Positions 1 to 6,811 of a stretch of 33,223 nucleotides of DNA are shown here, piece after piece (the first letter of the stretch is position 1; every line of letters starts with the position of its first letter). The DNA is from a virus: positions 1 to 33,223 of IMG/VR virus record IMGVR_UViG_3300042328_000040; one strand, given 5' to 3'. The notes under the pieces are model-generated. The model was not told where the DNA came from and searched no databases. It saw only the letters and a program-made list of their open reading frames with translations. Both the position numbers and the translations under genes were made by a program.

Positions 1-250
1 CGTTAGTAATGCCATATTTAAGTAGCCATTGTTTAGGTTCTTTAGGTAAATCATAAGTAAGAGTTGGAGAGTTAGACGGATTAGTAATAGGGATACTATC
101 TCTACTATTTACTCTCTCACGTATTGACTTTATGTCATCTTTGTGCTTAGTATACTTACACCCAAAGCAAAAGAAGTGGTCATCATACTCAGCTAAATTG
201 TCCTTACTACCACACTTTGGACAAGGCAGATGTCTAATGAATTGTGCCAT
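1..250 (-). CDS. T7 gp4-like primase-helicase, N-terminal part (cut by window edge)
   Basis: The frame opens with ATG at 250 and runs off the left edge after 83 codons. An AGGAG stands about 5-6 bases upstream (256-260). The first residues form a zinc-binding module with C10-x2-C13 and C28-x2-C31, followed by basic residues. This is the arrangement of the N-terminal zinc domain of phage T7 gp4-type primases, which recognises the priming site on single-stranded DNA. The Toprim primase and the ring helicase would lie outside the window. It is the last visible gene of the minus-strand early operon. The minus-strand DNA polymerase at the other window edge fits a circular gene order of primase-helicase then polymerase. 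The family call rests on the zinc motif and context only. Confidence 0.75.
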   Translation of the reverse strand, partial: MAQFIRHLPCPKCGSKDNLAEYDDHFFCFGCKYTKHKDDIKSIRERVNSRDSIPITNPSNSPTLTYDLPKEPKQWLLKYGITN

Positions 251-258
251 AACTTCTC

Positions 259-453
259 CTAATTTCCATTAACTTCTGGTATCTCCTCTGATTCAATGGA
301 AACAACAGTCTCTAAATCCTTACGACTAGTGCTCGGAACTTCGTCCCTCACAGTGAAATAACAGTCACTACAAAGATCTAAGTAAGTACCATGATGATCC
401 TTTCGAGTAGCTTCGTAGTCACTTAGTTCACAATCACACGCTTGACATCTCAT
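259..453 (-). CDS. small zinc-ribbon-like protein, 64 aa
   Basis: The protein has two CxxC pairs (C3/C6 and C28/C31 counted from the chosen start) with an acidic C-terminus, so it probably binds one zinc ion. I chose the ATG at 453 because a GGAG lies 9 bases upstream. Two earlier in-frame ATGs overlap or sit directly on that ribosome binding site. The start overlaps the stop of the preceding 50-residue gene as ATGA, and the stop lies just before the RBS of the primase gene, so the three are probably co-translated. Function is unknown. Many phages carry such small zinc proteins among their early genes. Confidence 0.7.
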   Translation of the reverse strand: MRCQACDCELSDYEATRKDHHGTYLDLCSDCYFTVRDEVPSTSRKDLETVVSIESEEIPEVNGN

Positions 454-602
454 GATGCACATTCTCCACATGAAGGTTGAAATTCAAATCGTTTTTGTTC
501 TACATACTGAAATAGAATTGAGAGTAGTTCAGCATCATTCACATAATGCATACCTAATATCTTTTCTAATTCATCTAGTATTTCTAAAGCATCATTCATC
601 AT
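450..602 (-). CDS. small hypothetical protein, 50 aa
   Basis: This short minus-strand frame starts with two consecutive ATGs (602 and 599) behind AAAGGAGAAG and ends with an ATGA overlap with the next gene at 453. The first half is rich in Leu, Asp and Glu (NDALEILDELEKILG) and looks helical. The end carries a Cys-x2-Cys pair (CGEC). I do not recognise a family. The strong RBS and the tight stop-start coupling are the reasons to call it real. Confidence 0.6.
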   Translation of the reverse strand: MMNDALEILDELEKILGMHYVNDAELLSILFQYVEQKRFEFQPSCGECAS

Positions 603-687
603 TCTTCTCCTTTAATAAATGGGTGGGGTACTCATAACATCTTGCATAGCTCATCCCAGCTACTGATGTTACTTTCCCCCATAGACT

Positions 688-1467
688 TTAATTTAAATAA
701 TCTTTGAAAGCTTGTGCATATTTCTCTAACGTAGTTCCAGTAAGACCTGGAGCAGTGTTGACTTCAAATAAGAATACTTTGTTGTCACGTTCACGATAAC
801 CAATGTCGACTGCACCGAAGTCTAGACCTAGAATCTTAACAGCCTTGATAGCAGCTTGCTCTATCTCTACTGGATAGTTAATATCAGCACGAGCGTAGAT
901 ATAACCGTTAGAGTGATTACGAATGCCAGTGTCACCTCCAGTCCAATTAAGTCTACGTTTCTTTTGCTGAACATCTATGACCGACTCTCTGAATACATGA
1001 ACACGATACTCATACTTATGTTTAGTACCAAGAGTATACAAGGGTGCCTCGACTAGATCAAGGATGTTCTTAGCTATTACTATACCACCTCCGCTGTGAC
1101 TTGTCAAGGAAGTTCTACAATATATAGACTCCTTGCCTAATCGTTCGCCCCCTTCTGTAGCTATGTAGAGCATGTTAGATGCCTGATATCTACTTAGACA
1201 ATACTGTGGTAGATATGGATACTCATGTTCATACAGTTTATTGAATGTATCTAGTTTGTTACATGCTATAGCAATAGCACTATGCTTATTGAGATCAGTC
1301 TCTACATAAGGCATACTCTCAGACAGACGAGAGTTTCCCCAGTTAATGATAATATCTCTACGCTTGGCTTCGTAACTAGAACGAACTCGTCGGCACCCAA
1401 GAGCCTGAGCTAGGGCTTTCGCTGATGATGACCCCATCTTGTAAGGAAACACTTTTATAAACTTCAT
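688..1467 (-). CDS. ATP-grasp ligase, 259 aa
   Basis: ATP-grasp enzymes activate a carboxylate as an acyl phosphate and join it to an amine or thiol. The C-terminal half shows the family pattern: R118 and a Gly-rich loop at 124-129 (HSGGGI), a basic stretch at 151-172, then D221 and the metal-binding E235-x-N237 in the FEVNTAPGL segment, which resembles RimK / D-Ala-D-Ala ligase-type enzymes. The N-terminal half is a short preATP-grasp domain. Start ATG 1467 has AGGAG 7 bases upstream. The first 92 bases overlap the end of the SH3-like gene. Together with the class II glutaminase and the GS-like amidoligase upstream it forms a putative peptide-bond-forming system. The substrate is unknown. 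Confidence 0.85.
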   Translation of the reverse strand: MKFIKVFPYKMGSSSAKALAQALGCRRVRSSYEAKRRDIIINWGNSRLSESMPYVETDLNKHSAIAIACNKLDTFNKLYEHEYPYLPQYCLSRYQASNMLYIATEGGERLGKESIYCRTSLTSHSGGGIVIAKNILDLVEAPLYTLGTKHKYEYRVHVFRESVIDVQQKKRRLNWTGGDTGIRNHSNGYIYARADINYPVEIEQAAIKAVKILGLDFGAVDIGYRERDNKVFLFEVNTAPGLTGTTLEKYAQAFKDYLN

Positions 1468-1840
1468 CTTCTTGCTCCTTTTGTTTTAGTTTCTGTAATT
1501 GTTGAATCTTGAATCTAGTCTCCATCTGTTTAATCTTGATGGCAATACCACGCAATCTAGGATCATCAGGTAAAGGGTTAGCCTTAATATCAGTAGTAAT
1601 AGGACCTAACTTAGCTTCGTGTACATCTAGGTTATATCCTCGTTGAACTAAACTAAGTCCACCACATGAGTGGAAGTTTTGTTTATCATCATGATCCCAT
1701 TCAACAGATACTATACCAGCATAGCCCCTATCTGTGTGAAACTTAAGGACAGTGCCTGTCATACCTGCTAAGAAAGATGTACCATCATAGTCAAAGTCTT
1801 CAGTTACTACAAGTCTTTCACCTTTATTAAATTCTAACAT
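1376..1840 (-). CDS. SH3/KOW-like small protein in the amidoligase cluster, 154 aa
   Basis: The first 65 residues look like a small beta barrel of the SH3 or KOW type: short hydrophobic strands separated by FLAGMTGTVLKF, an AGIVSVEWD strand and a closing HSCGGLSL segment. The remaining half is charged and helical (residues 95-130) with a Ser-rich tail. ATG 1840 follows the stop of the glutaminase gene by two bases, with GGAG about 10 bases upstream. Its 3' end overlaps the ATP-grasp gene by 92 bases. It could be a binding partner or adaptor for the ligases. That role is inferred from position only. Confidence 0.65.
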   Translation of the reverse strand: MLEFNKGERLVVTEDFDYDGTSFLAGMTGTVLKFHTDRGYAGIVSVEWDHDDKQNFHSCGGLSLVQRGYNLDVHEAKLGPITTDIKANPLPDDPRLRGIAIKIKQMETRFKIQQLQKLKQKEQEDEVYKSVSLQDGVIISESPSSGSWVPTSSF

Positions 1841-1842
1841 GA

Positions 1843-2751
1843 TTAGATTACTCCATAAGGATAAATAACTACTGGTTCTACTGGTGCCTCATAATCTTCT
1901 TCTAACAACTCAATGTCCATGAACTTGACATTGTAGAGGAAGTTAGGAACATCAGAGTTCTCATCAGCTGAGTCAGCCATTAAGTCTACTGAGTAGTCAC
2001 GATTAACTGCAACGATCTCCCATACAGAATCTTTAGGGAAGTAAGACTTAGTGCCTGCATCATACTGTCCACTAAGCAGAGTCACTAACTCACCTAGTGC
2101 TATGTTCTCTTTCTTGTAAGCCCATGTTTGTTTGTTATCGTAGTAACGATTAGTTAACAAAGAAGCTTGACGAGTTGGATAATATGTGCTAGGTGGTGGT
2201 GGAACATAAGGTGCTGGTTTCTTGTAACTAGAATTAGAATACCACACATCGTTATCCCATACACCCTTGTCTTCATTAAAGATCTTAGTATTACCTGTGT
2301 TATCCATAAAGATTAACTTAGAGTAACCGATACGAGCCTCGATAAGTTTTTGTATAGGGTCTTGGAATAAACCTAAGTTGCCCCACTTGTCAACGAATGG
2401 TTGTAGTATATCCTCATTGAATAACCAAGTGTCAGACTTATTAGGATCAGTGTACCCTGAGATCATACCATTGTGCACGAATGCAAAGTTGTCATTGATC
2501 TTGTATGGATGACAGTTAGCCTCATTGATTAAGCCATGTGTCTTGATACGGAAATGTATGACCGTCTCTTTCTTCTTATCACGACGATATGATTTCCAGA
2601 AGTCAGCGAAAGAGAAGAAACCTTTCTTGACATACAGTTTACCATTCTTGTGGAACATATAGCCAGCACCATCAGAGTTAGCTTTGTAACATTGAGCTAG
2701 AGTTTCTTGAGGAATCTCTTTACCCTCTGGTTTATAAATAGCGATACACAT
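1843..2751 (-). CDS. class II glutamine amidotransferase (Ntn hydrolase), 302 aa
   Basis: The protein begins Met-Cys2, so Met removal would expose Cys2 as the N-terminal nucleophile of class II glutaminases (the GATase found in PurF, AsnB and GlmS). Other family landmarks are HFRIKTHG at 66-73 with R68, NCHP near 79-82 and FVHNGMISGY at 91-100. It would release ammonia from glutamine for a partner ligase. The catalytic domain covers about residues 1-180. The rest is Tyr/Pro-rich, ending in an acidic segment. Its ATG shares one base with the stop of the amidoligase gene (TAATG), which implies translational coupling. There is no synthetase domain on this chain, so the acceptor is probably the adjacent amidoligase or ATP-grasp enzyme. 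Confidence 0.85.
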   Translation of the reverse strand: MCIAIYKPEGKEIPQETLAQCYKANSDGAGYMFHKNGKLYVKKGFFSFADFWKSYRRDKKKETVIHFRIKTHGLINEANCHPYKINDNFAFVHNGMISGYTDPNKSDTWLFNEDILQPFVDKWGNLGLFQDPIQKLIEARIGYSKLIFMDNTGNTKIFNEDKGVWDNDVWYSNSSYKKPAPYVPPPPSTYYPTRQASLLTNRYYDNKQTWAYKKENIALGELVTLLSGQYDAGTKSYFPKDSVWEIVAVNRDYSVDLMADSADENSDVPNFLYNVKFMDIELLEEDYEAPVEPVVIYPYGVI

Positions 2752-4304
2752 TATGCGAATCCTTTCAAGCAGTTAGATAATTCAGGATATGATTTACGAT
2801 TGTTAAGGACCCAATGCATAAAGCTACGATGTCCTGTAAGTTGTTTGAGTGGCACACTAACTTGAGCTGGTTGACAGTAGTCAGTCAATGCTTGACAGAA
2901 CTCTAGTCTAGCAGAGAACTCTTCCCAATTCTTAGGTGTACTAAAGATACGGAACTCAATAGTATCACGATTAGATAAGTTAAGTGCATTGTATCGTTCA
3001 CCTTGTTGCCCATTGATGAATGGGAAGGTAACAGATCGACCAGTGATCCTAGCATATTGATTGTCAATACGACCAGCGATGTGAGCAATGAATGTTTTGT
3101 TATCCATACGATTAAGGAACTCAGTCATCTTACCAATGGTAAATACATTGAGAGGCTTGCGACTCACATGCACATGCATACCTGTGTTCTTGTCAGGGAA
3201 CAGACCAAGAGAACCATATGAACTATAGAACTTCTTGAACTCCTCAAGGTGAATGTCTAGAGTAGCAGGACAAGTAACAATCTCAAAGCCATTCTTGATA
3301 GAACCATCGTGTTTCATAATGGCATGACCCTGTAAAGCTTTACCTACCTTGATCTTAGATACATCACGATCAGATGACTCATACTCTAACTCTATACCTA
3401 GATATACAGTAGAAGGTTTAACATTCTTAGCCTTGAACTTAAGAAGCTCAGGAACCTTGGTGCTATAGTTATGAATCTTATATAGATTCTCATTACATTT
3501 GAAACATGCCCCATCTATGATAGATAAGTCAGGCACTTCGTTGTGGCATACAGGACACTCACACATAGTAACTTCACTACGTTTGTATACTCTACCTTGA
3601 ATGAAGCACTCGTCATTACGAAGAAAGATATAACCGTGACGATACTCGTGACGAGAGAATCCATAATCAGTAGGTGAAAGAGCACCATTTATCTGACGAA
3701 TACCCTCAGAGAACTCATAGTTTCTACCTAAGTAATAAGGTAATACTGCTCCTGTCAAGTGGCATTTGAATAACTCTATGTTGTAGGTATTGCTCATGTG
3801 GTTTACAAGAGCATCTGGATCTGCAATTAATGCTTCATGTTGAGCAGATATAACTATGTTAAGTAACTCATGAGTGTAACCACTCTTACACCATCTTTCT
3901 GAGTTTAGACGTTTAGATACTTGTTTGTAAATACCTTTACGAAGAACCCCATTCTTTGTGGTTAGTTTAACGGGATTGGATTTGTAATACATAGCATCTA
4001 CTACAGCTTGCTCACCATCCCAACTGTTACGGATGAGGACTAGCCCAGCTGCTGCTGCTACTGTTGAATTGTAGTCACGCATATAGCCACTATTACTAAC
4101 TGAGAATAAGTGATACCATTCTTCATTGATAATAGTCATACTACTAGTAATAGATAAGGCACTACCTTTTACATAGTATCTTTTTAGAATAACTTCTCTA
4201 CCATAACTGTTGAACCCCTGCTCTATCTTCATCTTAAAGTCTGGATGTAGATTAGGTATTTCACAATTGTTTTTAACGAACTGGCTGTTGGTAAACGGTC
4301 TCAT
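2751..4304 (-). CDS. GS-like amidoligase (COOH-NH2 ligase) with zinc ribbon, 517 aa
   Basis: Residues 300-480 match the glutamine-synthetase-like amidoligase fold (Amidoligase_2 type). Visible landmarks are GIELEYE (303-309), GFEIV (339-343), MHVHVS (376-381), the basic RYNALNLSN (437-445) and EFRIF (450-454), which would bind metal, ATP and the carboxylate. C250/C253 and C267/C270 form a zinc ribbon before it. The N-terminal 240 residues are unassigned. Such enzymes form amide bonds between carboxylates and amines, and comparative genomics has placed them with ATP-grasp and class II glutaminase genes, as here. Start ATG 4304 has AAGGAG 10 bases upstream and overlaps the previous small gene. 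The target (peptide, cell wall, nucleotide or metabolite) cannot be read from the sequence. Confidence 0.8.
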   Translation of the reverse strand: MRPFTNSQFVKNNCEIPNLHPDFKMKIEQGFNSYGREVILKRYYVKGSALSITSSMTIINEEWYHLFSVSNSGYMRDYNSTVAAAAGLVLIRNSWDGEQAVVDAMYYKSNPVKLTTKNGVLRKGIYKQVSKRLNSERWCKSGYTHELLNIVISAQHEALIADPDALVNHMSNTYNIELFKCHLTGAVLPYYLGRNYEFSEGIRQINGALSPTDYGFSRHEYRHGYIFLRNDECFIQGRVYKRSEVTMCECPVCHNEVPDLSIIDGACFKCNENLYKIHNYSTKVPELLKFKAKNVKPSTVYLGIELEYESSDRDVSKIKVGKALQGHAIMKHDGSIKNGFEIVTCPATLDIHLEEFKKFYSSYGSLGLFPDKNTGMHVHVSRKPLNVFTIGKMTEFLNRMDNKTFIAHIAGRIDNQYARITGRSVTFPFINGQQGERYNALNLSNRDTIEFRIFSTPKNWEEFSARLEFCQALTDYCQPAQVSVPLKQLTGHRSFMHWVLNNRKSYPELSNCLKGFA

Positions 4305-4464
4305 TTCCTTTAAGCTCCTTATTAGTTGATAAACTCGATACTAACTGTATCAAGGTCTTACGGTCTATACTACTACTACTTTTAGGAAGTCTATTAAACT
4401 TCTTAAAATACAAATGACAATACATCTCGTTGAGAGTATCAGTCGAATACTTCGAGATTAACAT
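4273..4464 (-). CDS. small hypothetical protein, 63 aa
   Basis: This is a basic, mostly helical small protein with the segment NEMYCHLYFKKFNRLPKSS. The chosen ATG (4464) has AAAGGA 8 bases upstream. The earlier in-frame ATG at 4473 sits on that site. The gene starts inside the end of the 52-residue gene and its last 32 bases overlap the amidoligase start, typical of tightly packed phage operons. No family is recognised. Confidence 0.5.
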   Translation of the reverse strand: MLISKYSTDTLNEMYCHLYFKKFNRLPKSSSSIDRKTLIQLVSSLSTNKELKGNETVYQQPVR

Positions 4465-4597
4465 AGTAATCATCCTTTCCTGTTAGGATTGTTTGTTGCC
4501 CATTTCTATCTGTTAGGACTACATAGCACACATTTGATGATAAGTCAACAGATACTAGAATAATTAATACACTTACTAAACCTAATAGTAATTTCAT
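4439..4597 (-). CDS. small membrane or exported protein, 52 aa
   Basis: From ATG 4597 (AAGGAA 7 bases upstream) the protein starts MKLLLGLVSVLIILVSVDL, one hydrophobic segment that could be a membrane anchor or signal peptide. A short polar domain with NGQQTILTGKDDYY follows. A longer reading from 4672 exists, but its extra residues lack an RBS and are not hydrophobic, so the short form is preferred. It is the first confident gene after the terminator at 4790-4816. Function is unknown. Confidence 0.6.
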   Translation of the reverse strand: MKLLLGLVSVLIILVSVDLSSNVCYVVLTDRNGQQTILTGKDDYYVNLEVFD

Positions 4598-4747
4598 TTT
4601 TGAATTCCTTAATTGATTCGCCCTATCCAGCACATTATCCGAAAGCCCTTTGCCACCAAGCTCCAGGAACATTACTAGGAACAGGATTGGTTTTAGCGAT
4701 GGTTAAATCTAAGCCAAAGGCAATTAACATAATGACCGTCTCGTGTC

Positions 4748-4783
4748 GGAAGTGCAAGCGACTAGCTTGCTTCCTTTTGTTTT
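4748..4783 (+). terminator. plus-strand intrinsic terminator-like hairpin
   Basis: GGAA-GCAAGC pairs with GCTTGC-TTCC around the loop GACTA, with a two-base bulge, and TTTTGTTTT follows on the plus strand. The shape is that of a rho-independent terminator for rightward transcripts. No plus-strand gene lies to its left, so it may stop antisense transcription. Alternatively the same stem may structure the leftward mRNA. Confidence 0.5.
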
Positions 4784-4789
4784 AGGTGT

Positions 4790-4816
4790 AAAAAAACCCA
4801 CCGATATTCTGGTGGG
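4790..4816 (-). terminator. intrinsic terminator after the 254-residue early gene
   Basis: On the minus strand CCCACC pairs with GGTGGG around an 8-base loop and is followed directly by seven T residues. It lies 20 bases after the stop of the 4836-5600 gene. No good promoter is visible between it and the next minus-strand genes, so read-through may supply those genes at a lower level. Confidence 0.85.
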
Positions 4817-4835
4817 CTTGTTCAATTAACTATTC

Positions 4836-5600
4836 TTAGTCTTGCGGTGCTACCATACCTTGTTGTGGACGACAAGTCCAACGAGCGAATGCTAGAATCT
4901 CAGGGTCAATGTAACCTGCTTTGCCTGCCATTAAGCTTGCCTTAGCACGATCTAGCATACCTATCGCTGACTGATGAATGATATACAGAGGGTCAATCTT
5001 CATCTCTGCGATTGCATTCTCTAAGTCATCGTAATCACAAGAACCATTTAGATGTTCTAAGCGTGGTTCTTTTGTTACACCGAAGATTTCTGTTAGAGCA
5101 TGGTCTACCAGCTCATCTACTTCTGATGTTACATCTTTCAAAGGGATATCAGTCTTGATACCTAATGCTCTAGCTTGGTCTTGACGCTGAGTGTTAACTC
5201 GACCTGCCTTGTAGTTTTGGAAGTTACGGATGTAACTCTCAAGTGATGGGATGTTATACCAAGCGAATGGATTGATTGGAGCACCTGTTCGTGTATCGTA
5301 ATCCTCAAACTCTGCTAATTTACTTAGCGTGTAGTGTAGGTAGAAGAAAGCAGAAACTAGTGTCTCTAAGTCTGCTGGTTGTTTAGCTTGCACCTCGTCT
5401 GGTGTTGTAGCTAACTCACCACCATCGATGATATCTTGTTTAGATAAACCGTAACCGTTTGTAACAGGGTGACGAGCAATAGCACCACCTACATGCCATA
5501 GTAAGTTACGAGCACCGAGGTGTTGCAAGGTCTCGCCTTTCTCACCATCGATAATTGTTTGAAAGGTAAAGCTTGAAGTATTAAGTGTAGCGTTTGACAT
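4836..5600 (-). CDS. early protein of unknown function, 254 aa
   Basis: ATG 5600 has AAAGGA about 8 bases upstream. The protein is soluble, without signal peptide or membrane segment. It has an early LQHLGARNLLWHVGGAIARH segment, a helical, aromatic central part (SAFFYLHYTLSKLAEFEDY) and no catalytic motif that I recognise. It has its own leader hairpin and its own strong terminator, which suggests high or separately controlled expression early in infection. It is the first sizeable gene of the leftward arm, a position where phages often place host-takeover proteins. That role is inference from position. Confidence 0.75.
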   Translation of the reverse strand: MSNATLNTSSFTFQTIIDGEKGETLQHLGARNLLWHVGGAIARHPVTNGYGLSKQDIIDGGELATTPDEVQAKQPADLETLVSAFFYLHYTLSKLAEFEDYDTRTGAPINPFAWYNIPSLESYIRNFQNYKAGRVNTQRQDQARALGIKTDIPLKDVTSEVDELVDHALTEIFGVTKEPRLEHLNGSCDYDDLENAIAEMKIDPLYIIHQSAIGMLDRAKASLMAGKAGYIDPEILAFARWTCRPQQGMVAPQD

Positions 5601-5634
5601 GATTTGTTTCCTTTAATAAGTAAAGTTTAAATGT

Positions 5635-5654
5635 GAGGTAGTAACCGCTACCTC
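5635..5654. promoter_or_regulatory. leader hairpin before the 254-residue early gene
   Basis: GAGGTAG and CTACCTC form a perfect 7-bp stem with a 6-base loop, 35 bases upstream of the early gene start. On the minus strand no T-run follows, so it is more likely a 5' mRNA stabiliser or processing site than a terminator. On the plus strand a TTTTT tract follows 6 bases later, which makes a weak terminator possible. Confidence 0.4.
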
Positions 5655-5663
5655 GTTCGGTTT

Positions 5664-5804
5664 TTAAAGCTTATAATTGAAACCATTAATTTTTGAATGT
5701 TTAGCATGTTTCCGTTTAGCTACAAGTGTAACACATAAATCAGCTATACAAAACAGACCACACAAACAACCAATAAATACTAATAATAAGATTAAATTTT
5801 CCAT
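5664..5804 (-). CDS. small single-span membrane protein, 46 aa
   Basis: ATG 5804 has GGAG 9 bases upstream. Residues 3-28 are strongly hydrophobic (LILLLVFIGCLCGLFCIADL is the core) and contain four Cys by residue 24. A basic tail starting AKRKHAKHSK follows, so the tail should face the cytoplasm. It is the first gene after the long non-coding leader of the leftward promoter. Short membrane proteins at this place in phages sometimes act in superinfection exclusion or host takeover. No family is recognised. Confidence 0.6.
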   Translation of the reverse strand: MENLILLLVFIGCLCGLFCIADLCVTLVAKRKHAKHSKINGFNYKL

Positions 5805-5910
5805 AACAAGTTACTCCATATAAAGATGATTAAGATAATAATGAGAGGATTATGTTGTCCTCTGATTGCGTCATCGACAGAGTTAACCTTATAGGTTGTC
5901 AATGATTCGT

Positions 5911-5996
5911 TGAAAGAATTTCATTGGTCTTAGTTGTCACACTCAAACACAATCTATAATCTTAATCATAGAACTAAGAGCAATGAAATTGTTTCA
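5911..5996. repeat. long inverted repeat, 25-base arms
   Basis: The arms 5911-5935 and 5972-5996 are complementary at 23 of 25 positions. Both mismatches are G facing G, one at each end of a 10-bp block. The loop is 36 bases (5936-5971). There is no T-run on either side, so it is not a standard terminator. Confidence 0.8.
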
Positions 5997-6002
5997 TAAG
6001 AA

Positions 6003-6250
6003 CAGCGTGAGCTGCGTTTTTCTTTGGCGTTTTCCGACAAAGAAAATTCACGAAGTGAAAGTCATTTACAATCTATAAGTTAATAGCTGTATAATCCGCT
6101 ATCAAAGGATAGCGTAATCCTCTCTCTCTACCGTAGGTTTATCAGGGTAGCGACAGCGACCGTCATGCCATACTCTAATGAGCGAGGGACTCGAGCGAAA
6201 CGTGCACTACCAAGCACGACAGGATGTCGTATAACGAGCGTAAGCGAGTG
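6003..6250. other. hairpin-rich, GC-richer segment
   Basis: Perfect stems include TTTTCTTTG/CAAAGAAAA (6018-6046), TTCAC/GTGAA (6047-6059), CGCTATC/GATAGCG with loop AAAG (6097-6114), CGAG/CTCG (6183-6193), CGTGC/GCACG (6201-6218) and ACGACA/TGTCGT (6216-6230). The last two share bases and exclude each other. No tRNA or rRNA signature is present. It could be a structured RNA or a DNA site for replication or packaging. Confidence 0.55.
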
Positions 6251-6782
6251 ATAAGAAAGCGTTAGACTCAACTAGATTTTGAACTATGATTTTGAATTGG
6301 ATTTTACTTTAATAATCAATAACATATATTATAATATGTAATAGCTACAAAGTATTATGTAGATAGTGTAGATACTACATATGATGATACCTAGAGAATA
6401 ACTAGATTGATACCTATAGTGCACCACATTACACATATACACTTAAAGAATTAGATAGAGTGTGAGTATATCTGCATAGTATCTATATCATACACTACAC
6501 ATACCACATACTCAGTCTGTCTTTAACTTACCGAAGGTAAGACATAGTCATCTATGTAGACAAGATAGGGGGGGGGTATCCTATGAAGAGCACAAGGTTT
6601 TGATGATGTACCTACTTAGACACAACAAAGGCTAAATTGGACTATCCAGAAGAGAAGGGATTCTAACGAACAAAGGAGGGCGTATACAAGACTATATAGA
6701 TCTGAGACATTACTCAAAGTAACTCTAATTCTAAATACTAGATTTTAGTATTTGTTTTACTTTGTGTTTACTATATAGTACT

Positions 6783-6811
6783 ATTATAGCATATTTTTCT
6801 ATAAAAGTCAA
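6783..6811 (-). promoter_or_regulatory. leftward sigma70 promoter (early arm)
   Basis: On the minus strand TTGACT (6811-6806), a 17-base spacer and TATAAT (6788-6783) make a near-consensus sigma70 promoter, with a TGC extension before the -10. A 12-base palindrome TACTATATAGTA (6770-6781) lies at the predicted start site and could be an operator. It reads into the non-coding region and then the early genes. Confidence 0.85.

Larger units (their letters stand above)
5805..6782. other. about 1-kb intergenic region without a convincing gene
   Basis: Both strands were read and only frames shorter than about 20 codons without a good RBS were found. The region holds a long inverted repeat (5911-5996), a cluster of hairpins (6003-6250), two adjacent hairpins (6527-6541 and 6542-6557), a run of nine G (6568-6576), an AT-rich stretch with TATA-like repeats (6300-6500) and an 8-bp inverted repeat at 6733-6753. 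Most of it would be transcribed from the leftward promoter as an untranslated leader. A replication origin, packaging or end region, or non-coding RNAs are possible. Confidence 0.6.

Noticed and set aside
603-687. Frames of 16 and 20 codons between the ATP-grasp and the 50-residue gene
   Set aside because: Too short, and no convincing ribosome binding site.
688-4304. Idea that the ATP-grasp/amidoligase cluster modifies the PqqA peptide
   Set aside because: Both handle peptides in principle, but they lie in separate units and known PqqA maturation uses PqqD/E, B and C. There is nothing in the sequence that links them.
4635-4730. A 31-codon minus-strand frame (ends GAWWQRAFG)
   Set aside because: RBS is weak and there is no overlap with neighbours. 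It may be real, but evidence is too thin to call.
4600-4785. A 61-codon plus-strand frame with a C-terminal CRKCKRLACF
   Set aside because: No RBS, opposite to the surrounding operon, and its end runs through the terminator hairpin.
5897-5902. A TTGACA box on the minus strand
   Set aside because: No -10 at 15-19 bases; the best match downstream is TGTCGA.
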